Assembly (NCBI GenBank): GCA_028023455.1
Contig: JAQFVV010000071.1
Span: 5,410,650 to 5,474,649, forward strand
Reading direction: 5' to 3'
DNA from: Epiperipatus broadwayi
Lineage: Eukaryota; Onychophora; Udeonychophora; Euonychophora; Peripatidae
DNA: 64,000 nt
The translations under genes and the position numbers were made by a program. The notes beneath the pieces were generated by a model. It saw only the letters and a program-made list of their open reading frames with translations, was not told the origin of the DNA and made no database searches. This document shows positions 57,176-64,000 of the stretch, piece by piece. Within the stretch, counting starts at the first letter, position 1. Each line of letters opens with the position of its first letter.

Positions 57176-57714
57176 GCTTACATTCGGTGGTATAATCAAA
57201 GTAAGAAAAAATTCACTTTTCTTGACTGAATCGATCAATAAACTTTTAATTCTGGAATCTGCCACTGCATTGTTCCATCAATTCATTCAGGTCAACATGT
57301 TTGACTCTCAGAATAAATGTATATGCAAACCATTACATAACTTGTGAGTGTATGTACTTTAATAATCAGTAGGTAAATGGGAATGTTAGTAGGTCAATCA
57401 TTCACAGATATGTGTGAGTGTAGATTATAACCAAGCTATTTTATCATAATTCCACTAGAAATAATAATAAATAATAAAATGTTTAAAGCATGTCATGACT
57501 TCTTATGATGTCAGCGTATACAATGCTTTAACAGCATTCTGTAATCTAATGTGTGTGAAATCACATGATGATATAATATGCAATCTTTACCACAGGATAA
57601 ATGTGCCTACAGTTACCAAAAAACTAAGATCACCATAATGGCTTTCAGATTTATGTGACCATATAAGACAATTGGCTTAGATTGAAAACAATATGTTTTT
57701 TGACTTGGTAAAAT

Positions 57715-58410
57715 TCTTCATACAGTAGCACCACTCAGTGCAATCCAGAGTAATCAATGGATGCAGGAAGGTTTATGTATAAAATTCCTATCTAATGCTT
57801 ACTCATCTAATATCCCCAGACTAGTTTCTAGCTTGTGACTCTCATCAGTGAGAAGCCTTAGATCTGAGAGCATTGCACCTAGACCTTAGGATTTAATGCA
57901 ATTCTATAGAAGCCACATTTACTTTTTTAGTTAACTATAAAGCTTTGAGTCCAAAATAAAAACACAATAATATTTTCAATTTAAGTTCATCCACTTGTAT
58001 AATCATATAGATCTGAACTCAGTTCAGCATCTATACATTTTGATGTCTTAATTCTTTAATAACCATAATTACCTTAATCCTATTATGAAGCATTGGTATT
58101 AAACTACTAAATATCACATGATCACCATTCCCTATGCTTACACTAGTTATTAACACAGAGGCAAAGCATTATACACTTAACAAAAAGGTGGATGCTAGAG
58201 GGTTGCATTATATTCTGAGGTCTAGATGCAGTGCTCTCAGATTCAAGGCTCCTTACTGAGGATATTGAATGAGTAGGCACTAAATAGGTATTTCATGTAC
58301 AGACCTTCATTCATCCATTGATTATGCTAGCTTGCACTGAGTGGCACTATTGTATGGAGAATTTTGCCTCTCTGTTAACAACTTGTGTAAGCATAGGGAA
58401 TAGAGTTCAT
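57715..58410. repeat. Family 2 element with inner rearrangement
   Basis: The left half 57715-57960 is antisense with a well-kept ribozyme-like core. The spacer 58000-58080 is antisense. A new left end (AATATCACATGATCACC) starts at 58107. The right half 58185-58410 (AGAGGGTTGC...GAGAATTTTGCCTC) follows. In the right half the whole core between ACTGA and GGATATTG is deleted. Confidence 0.7.
57805..57863 (-). ncRNA. Hammerhead-like motif with compensated stem I, family 2
   Basis: Minus strand: AUCUAA, internal loop, UCUCA, CUGAUGA, GAGUC-ACA-AGCUA, GAAA, ACUAGU, C, UGGGG, AUA, UUAGAU. The outer helix AUCUAA/UUAGAU differs from AUCCAA/UUGGAU in other copies on both strands, so pairing is kept. 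The core CUGAUGA...GAAA is complete. Weak points are a two-pair stem III and a G-A at the base of stem II. Confidence 0.6.
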
Positions 58411-58899
58411 GCATATTTAGTAGTTTTTTTCAACTTGGACTAGTAGTTTAATAGTAAAATAAAAAAAGTAAAATATTGTTGGTACAGAAAAATACATTAA
58501 ATACAAATGATTCAAATGTGTTGTCCCTAGATCCCAAAAACTCTTTGATGATGAAAACCATAAGCTATAAGCACTACCAACTGGCATCATTTGATTGTGA
58601 GAAAAGAGAGAAATTTTCTGTTTAAATAACAATCTTTATATGCAATATAACTTTATTATGCACTCTACTAAGTAATATAATTTTTAAGATTGTATCCATA
58701 TATATGCATTGCATATAGTTTATGATCATAAGAATCCACTAAACATACAAAGTTGGAAATATATTTACCACAAATGATAAATATATACTTTTTAATACTG
58801 TGTACTTATTTTTGATCAGCAACTACCATTTAAAACTACATAGATTCAATTGATATAAATTTATTATTAATTTATTTAATATTAACTGATATAAAAATC
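58411..58899. other. AT-rich spacer, nothing recognised
   Basis: A decayed family 2-like scrap may lie at 58530-58580 (TTTGATGATGAAAACCATAAGC). Otherwise empty. Confidence 0.35.
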
Positions 58900-59052
58900 A
58901 TTAAGCATCACATGATCACATTTCCTATACTAGCACATTAATTGTTGATAAACAGAGCAAAACTTTCCATACAGTATTGCCACCTGTGCTAAACAGAGTA
59001 ATCAATGGATGCCAGAAGGCTTGTGCATAAAATCCCTGTCTAATGCCTACTC

Positions 59053-59111
59053 ATCCAATATCCCCAGACTAGTTTATGGCTTGTGGCCTTCATCAGTGAG
59101 GAGCTTTGGAT
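59053..59111 (-). ncRNA. Hammerhead-like motif, left arm of palindrome
   Basis: Minus strand: AUCCAA, AGCU, CCUCA, CUGAUGA, AGGCC-ACA-AGCCA, UAAA (G12 lost), ACUAGU, C, UGGGG, AUA, UUGGAU. Both stem I helices pair fully. Confidence 0.55.
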
Positions 59112-59248
59112 CTGAGAGCACTGCATCTGAATCTTAGGATCTAATGCAACCCTCTAGCAACCACCTTTTATCTCTACTTAACTACAAAACTATGAGAATG
59201 AAATTGAAAACACAAAAAATATTTTCAATCTAGATGCAGTGCTCTCAA

Positions 59249-59307
59249 ATCCAAAGCTCCTCACTGATGAAGGCCACAAGCCAGAAACTAGCCTGGGGAT
59301 ATTGGAC
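59249..59307 (+). ncRNA. Hammerhead-like motif, right arm of palindrome
   Basis: CUGAUGA and GAAA are intact. Stem III reads ACUAGC, so U16.1 is lost. Stem I CCUCA/UGGGG and AUCCAA/UUGGA remain. Confidence 0.55.
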
Positions 59308-59589
59308 AAGTAGGCATTAGATAGGGATTTTATGCACAAGCCTTCTGGCATCCATTGATTACTCTGTTTAGCACAGGTGGCAATACTGTATGGAGAGTTT
59401 TGCTCTGTTTATCAACAATTAATGTGCTAGTATAGGAAATGTGATCATGTGATGCTTAATTGTTTAACACCAATCCTGCCTAATAGAATAGTGGTGGATA
59501 TGGTTGTAAAAAAGCCAAAGACACCAAAATGTATGGGTGCTGAACTGAGTTCAGACCCATATGACTATTTAAGCTATTGAGCTTAGATT

Positions 59590-59885
59590 GAAAATATTTT
59601 TTGTGTTTTCGATTTCTTTCTCATAGTTTTGTAGTTAAGTAGAGATAAAAGGTGGTTGCTAGAGGGTTGCCTTAGATCCTAAGATCTAGATGCAGTGCTC
59701 TCAGATCCAAAGCTCCTCACTGATGAAGGCCACAAGCCAGAAACTAGTCTGGGGATATTGGATGAGTAGGTATTAGATAGGGATTTTATGCACAAGCCTT
59801 CTGGCATCCATTGATTACTCTGTTTAGCACAGGTGGCAATACTGTATGGAGAGTTTTGCTCTGTTTATTAACTGATATACTAACA
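59590..59885 (+). repeat. Extra family 2 right half (third arm)
   Basis: CTCATAGTTTTGTAG...AGAGGGTTGC...GCAGTGCTCTCAGATCC through CTGTATGGAGAGTTTTGCTC is almost identical to the right half of the palindrome (59220-59425), but it also retains the complement of the central segment at 59155-59200. It follows the shared spacer at 59480-59590. Confidence 0.8.
59705..59763 (+). ncRNA. Best hammerhead-like copy, family 2
   Basis: Outer stem I is AUCCAA (59705-59710) with UUGGAU (59758-59763). Inner stem I is CCUCA (59715-59719) with UGGGG (59750-59754), including one U-G pair. CUGAUGA is at 59720-59726 and GAAA at 59740-59743. Stem III is ACUAGU (two pairs) and the predicted GUC cleavage follows C59749. 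Stem II is GGC/GCC with an A-A apposition at its base where G-C is normal. The fold is convincing; activity is doubtful. Confidence 0.62.
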
Positions 59886-60026
59886 AACACCTGTATTTTA
59901 AATAAAAACAAAAATTAATAAACATACAACTATTTTCAGATAAGAGAATAACTTTACAACAATTCCTGCTTTCTATATCTATACTTCTAATCATACTATT
60001 TTTTCTGCAGATATTCTTTCTGTCCT

Positions 60027-60300
60027 ATGATTATGTCTGGTATTTACTAAAACAATCTTTATCAATTTAGTAAAACATGCATTACTGTAAGGCATTCCTC
60101 ATACACATGGAGCTTAATTGTAAATATAAGCAATTTGAACATACACCTTCCATTCCCATGATTATGTCTGGTATTTACTAAAACAAACTTTATCAATTTA
60201 GTAAAACATACATTACTGTAAGTAATATCTGAAATACAGGCATTCCTCATACACATGGAGCTTAATTGTAAATATAAGCAATTTGAACACACACTTTCAA
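60027..60300. repeat. Tandem duplication upstream of a family 1 copy
   Basis: ATGATTATGTCTGGTATTTAC...ACATGGAGCTTAATTGTAAATATAAGCAATTTGAAC occurs from 60027 and again from 60158. The second unit has an extra GTAATATCTGAAATACA. GAGCTTAATTGTAA also precedes the family 1 copy at 1486, so this block belongs to the extended family 1 unit. The minus-strand open frame 60062-60292 is an artefact of the duplication. Confidence 0.8.
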
Positions 60301-60565
60301 GTACTTATACATACTATCTCATACTACTGATACACATGACCACACACATGTAGATATTTCATGCTGAATTAGCACTCATCAGTTGGTCCAGATTATCACC
60401 TCTCATACACTTATATAATCAGAGCAGCTTTTATAAAGATAGCAAATCTTCATACTTTAATGGACATGCTTCAATCTACTCCAACCTCCAACTCTTCAGC
60501 CATCCATACTATTGAAAATCTGATGATGGAATGCCCAAATCTCATGCTGATGCCAATATTACTGT
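60300..60565 (-). repeat. Family 1 solo copy with truncated ribozyme
   Basis: Antisense copy. On the minus strand the ribozyme part (60352-60397) reads ACCAA, CUGAUGA, GUGCU-AAUUC-AGCAU, GAAA, then UAUCUACAUGUG, so the cleavage site and the 3' strand of stem I are deleted. The TCAGATTTTCAATAGTATGG and GGCATCAGCATGAGATTTGG parts are kept as in 1815. Confidence 0.75.
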
Positions 60566-61074
60566 AAGTAATAAAAGTAATTTTATTAAGCAATAATATA
60601 TATATATTTTATAAAAAATACTTTTTATTTCATTTAATGAGCAACACATTATTTTCTTCAACTATAATTTGGTTGTTATTCTATGGAGGATCCATAAATT
60701 ATTTCAAATTAATTATAACAATAAAACTGTGGTTGAAGAAAAAAAAATATTTTGGGTTTTTTAGTATATTATTTAGCAAATTAAATGTGTTTTATTATAA
60801 AATATATATAAAGTATTTTTTTAGTTCGTGATTATTTAACAACAAACTTTTTATAATTATTCATATTCAAATTTAAAGGTAGAGAATGTAAACAATAATG
60901 CCATATTTCTACTTTTTGGAATAAATTTGGCATGGGTTAAAAATCATTTACAAGATTTTTTTTGTTTGTTTATAAAGACTGCATTTAGTCAAACAACCAG
61001 AAGAAATTTAAGTAGTATTCTTCATTTTTTACTTTATTTTAATTAACTGTAATAGCTTTTCTATGAATTAGTTA
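60566..61074. other. AT-rich stretch, nothing recognised
   Basis: No coding pattern. The 64-codon open frame at 60637-60831 is low-complexity. Confidence 0.35.
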
Positions 61075-61540
61075 ATAACTGAAATACAGACTTATTACAT
61101 ACCTGTATCAATATATGTAATATATAGGGTATATGAGCACAGAGTTTCACATGACCCAACTACTCTCCACTCTATCTCATAACTCTGATACACTTGAACA
61201 CATATATGTCGAAAAGATAAATATTCACCAATATACGTATTTCATGCTAAAACAGCAGTCATCAGTTGATCCAGATTATCATCTCCACACATATATGCAA
61301 TAAGTGCTCAGATATATATTAAGATATCCAATCTTCAGCTCTTCAACTATCCATCCAATTGAAAATCTGATTTCATCATCAGATTTTCAATTGGATGGAC
61401 GATTGAAGTGACCAACTAATCATTGATGATTGCTGGTTTAGCATGAAATATGGATATTGATGATTATTTACCTTTTCGACATATATGTGTTCAAGTGTGT
61501 CAGTGTTATGAGATAGAGTGAAGAGTGGTGAGTCATGTAA
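61075..61540. repeat. Family 1 foldback (head-to-head pair)
   Basis: The left antisense copy 61075-61378 begins AACTGAAATACAGACTTATTAC, shared with 62566. The right sense copy 61379-61540 is shorter. The junction is a tight hairpin: GAAAATCTGATTTCATCATCAGATTTTC. Ends GGGTATATGAGCACAGAGTTTC and its degraded counterpart face outward. Confidence 0.8.
61216..61280 (-). ncRNA. Hammerhead ribozyme, core bases intact, weakened stem II
   Basis: Minus strand: GAUAA, AUCAA, CUGAUGA, CUGCU-GUUUU-AGCAU, GAAA, AUACGUAU, A, UUGGU, UUAUC. All core bases are present. The first stem II pair is C-U instead of G-C or G-U, and inner stem I has one U-G pair. Possibly weakly active; more likely inactive. Confidence 0.65.
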
Positions 61541-62565
61541 AAGTATGAATTAGTTAAGAAATTTAAAAAAAAAAAATTTAAACATATACCGCCATTTAGT
61601 ATGCATCATTAAAAACTATCAACATGGCTTCAAATTCACGCTACCAATGCTGTTAGATTGAAAACCTCTGAAATATTGCATTGCCGTAGTATATTGTCAT
61701 CGATATTCAACATATGTACAAAATTTGAAAGAAGTATATATATTAAAAAATGATTACAAGCTTTTACGTGAGCGAACAAATAGATGCAATTTCTAAACTA
61801 AATAAAAATGTTTGGTTAAAAATTAAACAAATTAAAAATAAAATAAAATACAGTAAAATTTTCCATTTAATTAATATTTTATTTATATATTTTACTTAAT
61901 AAAACCTTATAAATGCTATGCATAAATTACTTTCTTTCATCAGTAAGAAAGTTAAAATCTTTTTAGCTAATTTATATTTCTATTTAAGATTAAATACGGT
62001 TTGAAATCAAGTTATTGTTATTATTGTATATTTTAATGTGTAGATTAGTGTTAATCTCTCAAAGTCAGGGCCCATGGATTGTGGCTCAACACTACAGTTT
62101 CTACTGCTTCAACTTTGTGAAAACTCACAAGCAACAAACCTTTAAATTATTTTTTAATAAGAATTATGAATTAAATAATAATAATCCAATGGCTTTACTG
62201 TTCTGTCACCATAAGAACTTTGAGTGCCTGCTACGTATACACATATATTTTATTAAAGAATAAAGGTGTGTGTATATATAAGCATTTAATGTTGATGTGT
62301 GAAATATTCCAGAAATAAAATAAATAATTAATTATGGAGAAAAAGAAACGAATCACTGGAAATTGCAACAGGCTGATTTGCATGTAAAGAAAAGTTCACT
62401 TTATGCAAATTAGCAAAGCTGATAAAAAAATCTGTAGAAGAATTAAAAGAGAGAAGAAATAAAAATTGTGTAAAACTGGTAGTCATACTCATAAGCATGC
62501 ATACTCAGTATATATTTAATATTTTTATTTTTAAATTATTAAACAAGTTTTATTAAGTATATATG
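61541..62565. other. AT-rich stretch, nothing recognised
   Basis: An 82-codon open frame at 62015-62263 has no recognised family. Nothing else was seen. Confidence 0.35.
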
Positions 62566-62709
62566 TTATAACTGAAACACAGGCTTATTATATACCTGTG
62601 TCTATATATATGTAATATATAGGATATAAGAACACAGACTTTTTCACGACCCACCACTCTCCACTTTATCTAAAAACACTGATACTCTTAAACACATATA
62701 TGTTGAAAA

Positions 62710-62774
62710 GATAAACAATCACCAATATACGTATTTCATGCTAAACCAGCAATCATCAGTTGGTCCAGATTATC
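62710..62774 (-). ncRNA. Hammerhead ribozyme, core bases intact, U-U at stem II base
   Basis: Minus strand: GAUAA, UCUGG, ACCAA, CUGAUGA, UUGCU-GGUUU-AGCAU, GAAA, AUACGUAU, A, UUGGU, GAUUG, UUUAUC. Stem I (both helices) and stem III are perfect. Only the pair next to the core in stem II is U-U. Confidence 0.7.
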
Positions 62775-63181
62775 ATCTCCCCACATATATACTATAAGGG
62801 CTGAAGTATATATTAAGATAGACCATTCTCACACTTTAACGGACAGGTTTTAATATACTCCACACTCCAACTCTTCAACCGTCCATCCAATTGAAAATTT
62901 GATGATGGAATGCTCAAAGGCCACACTGAGGCCAAAATTCTTGTCACACCCATGTTGACCTAAGGTCAATCTGAACCCCACATATACAGGATATAACTAT
63001 TCAATACATATGCAAGGATGGGCAGACATCTCTACAATGTAATAACTTCATCATCAGATTTTCAATTGGATAGATGGTTGAAGAGTTGGAGTGTGGAGTA
63101 GATTAAAGCCTGTCCATTAAATTATGAGGATTGTCTATCTTAATATATATCTGAGCACTTATAGTATATATGTGTGGAGAT

Positions 63182-63246
63182 GATAATCTGGACCAACTGA
63201 TGATTGCTGGTTTAGCATGAAATACGAATATTGGTGATTTTTTATC
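63182..63246 (+). ncRNA. Hammerhead ribozyme, right arm, slightly decayed
   Basis: GAUAA, UCUGG, ACCAA, CUGAUGA, UUGCU-GGUUU-AGCAU, GAAA, AUACGAAU, A, UUGGU, UUAUC. It has the same U-U in stem II as the left arm and one stem III mismatch (A-A). The shared U-U shows that the two arms share a recent ancestor. Confidence 0.68.
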
Positions 63247-63419
63247 TTTTCAACATATATGTGTTTAAGTGTATCAGTGTTGTTAGATAGAGTGAAGAGT
63301 GGTGGGTCGTGTGAAAGTCTGTGCTCATATACCCTATATATTAAGTATATATATTGTATATATTTATTTTTTGAAAAATAAATATTGTAAAGCAAGTAAA
63401 ATTAGAAGCTAAAATAAAA

Positions 63420-64000
63420 AAACAATTTCCACAGCTCTTTAAAACCAACCCAACAAAGTTTAAAACAAAATCAAGTGATATTCAATTAGTTTATAATGCC
63501 CAGTGGGCCATATGCAAATCAAGAAATGTTGCCTTTGCAGTTAAACCAAAAGTTTAGATGGTTTTAAATGAATTATGAAAGTAAAGGCATAATTACACCT
63601 TGTGAGGAGTTAGCCTTGTTTATATCAATTGTAGCAGTATTAAAATCTGTTTCAAGTGTAAGGATGTGCAGTGACTATAGAAATGAGTGGACCTCATATA
63701 TAGCATGAAGGAAGTCCTAACGTCTTTGCAAAAGGCTAAATACTTCATGAAACTCGATTTGAAAGCAGTATTTCATCAAATTCCAGTGACCAAGAGAACA
63801 CTGGAATTATTGACTATAAACACACACATGGGATTATATAAGTTCGATAAACTATCATACAGAATAACCATAACACTGAATATCTTCCAGACAAAAATAG
63901 AAAATTTGTAAGGAGGAATAACAGGCATTATACTGCACATGGACGCTATATTAGCAGATGCTAGCAATGAAATAGAATTAAAAGAAATAATATACATAGT
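63420..64000 (+). pseudogene. Ty3/gypsy-type retrotransposon pol, reverse transcriptase part (runs off window)
   Basis: Block 63423-63550 matches the segment before the reverse transcriptase (FPQLFKTNP...AVKPKV). VRMCSDYR near 63660 fits VRICGDYR. KYFMKLDLKAVFHQIPV (63740-63790) and ELLTINTHMGLYKFDKLSYR follow. The catalytic YxDD box reads HMDA (GAC at 63942-63944, GCT at 63945-63947), so the second essential Asp is lost. There are several stops and frame changes. No LTR is visible before 63420, where a family 1 foldback ends. Old and inactive. Confidence 0.78.

Larger units (their letters stand above)
58900..59460. repeat. Family 2 element, 561-bp near-perfect palindrome
   Basis: Starts ATTAAGCATCACATGATCAC and ends with the complement GTGATCATGTGATGCTTAAT. 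The arms of roughly 230-250 bp match almost base for base through ACAGAGCAAAACT, CACCTGTGCTAAACAGAG and GCCTTCTGGCATCC. The arms carry the ribozyme-like motif in opposite orientations, facing outward (59053-59111 minus, 59249-59307 plus). The near identity of the arms indicates recent formation or gene conversion. No open frame. Confidence 0.88.
62566..63350. repeat. Family 1 foldback, longest left copy
   Basis: The left antisense copy 62566-63045 is long and includes the GGATGGGCAGAC end known from the tandem pair. The right sense copy 63046-63350 starts at TTCATCATCAGATTTTCAATTGG. So the right copy is 5'-shortened relative to the left, which fits a truncated second copy joined to a full one. 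Outer ends: TATAGGATATAAGAACACAGAC and GTCTGTGCTCATATACCCTATA. The minus-strand open frame 63159-63395 is part of the repeat. Confidence 0.82.

Noticed and set aside
1-64000. CRISPR arrays, operons, ribosome binding sites, rRNA
   Set aside because: No regularly spaced short repeats, no compact gene arrangement and no rRNA signature; the sequence is eukaryotic.

Overview
The window is strongly AT-rich, non-coding-dominated animal DNA. It has long A/T runs, (TA)n microsatellites, tRNA-derived SINE pieces, and remnants of metazoan-type transposons (hAT, RTE-like LINE, Penelope-like, Ty3/gypsy, an ISXO2-like DDE relic). I see no prokaryotic gene organisation and no exon structure of a host gene that I can defend. 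The species cannot be named from this sequence; an AT-rich invertebrate fits best. CpG is scarce, and likely CpG sites have decayed to TG or CA, which suggests a methylated genome.

The best-preserved gene lies in a complete hAT DNA transposon at 6910-11490. It has an 11-bp terminal inverted repeat, a perfect 8-bp target duplication, and a ZMYM1/DUF4371-type transposase broken by one frameshift near 10030. Its 3' subterminal region holds three successive palindromes. Other coding remnants are RTE-like LINE pieces (125-645 +, 11955-12155 +, 27535-30180 -, 34345-34690 -), Penelope-like GIY-YIG pieces (32457-32820 -, 38300-38600 -, 40035-40262 +), a decayed SCAND3/ZBED5-type hAT transposase (24950-26700 -), an ISXO2-like transposase scrap (38903-39030 +), and a Ty3/gypsy reverse transcriptase running off the right edge (63420-64000 +).

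The most striking content is non-coding. A repeat family (here called family 1) at about 1.5-2.1, 20.6-21.5, 30.6-30.8, 33.1-33.9, 54.0-54.5, 60.3-60.6, 61.1-61.5 and 62.6-63.35 kb carries a type I hammerhead ribozyme motif. Its parts are CUGANGA, a GUGCU/AGCAY stem II, GAAA, a tiny stem III, and a stem I with an inner helix, an internal loop and an outer helix. The copy at 1946-2015 has an unbroken core. Four loci are head-to-head palindromes with the ribozymes facing outward, and one is a tandem pair with a 485-bp period. A second set of long palindromic repeats (family 2: 13.0-13.4, 23.5-23.8, 27.0-27.15, 36.4-37.0, 51.1-52.05, 56.4-59.9 kb) and a related set (family 5, 54.5-55.4 kb) carry a different, more decayed hammerhead-like core. 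One copy pair shows compensatory changes in stem I. Penelope-like elements and retrozymes are known carriers of type I hammerheads elsewhere, so a link to the Penelope pieces here is plausible but unproven.

The rest is MITE-like inverted repeats (14621-14996, 15322-15454, 18794-18991, 21518-21687, 41045-41722, 53522-53659), tRNA-Val-like SINE pieces (5512-5612, 22590-22690), another tRNA-like SINE (47880-48040), a composite element at 46741-47212, microsatellites, and long AT-rich stretches in which I recognise nothing.
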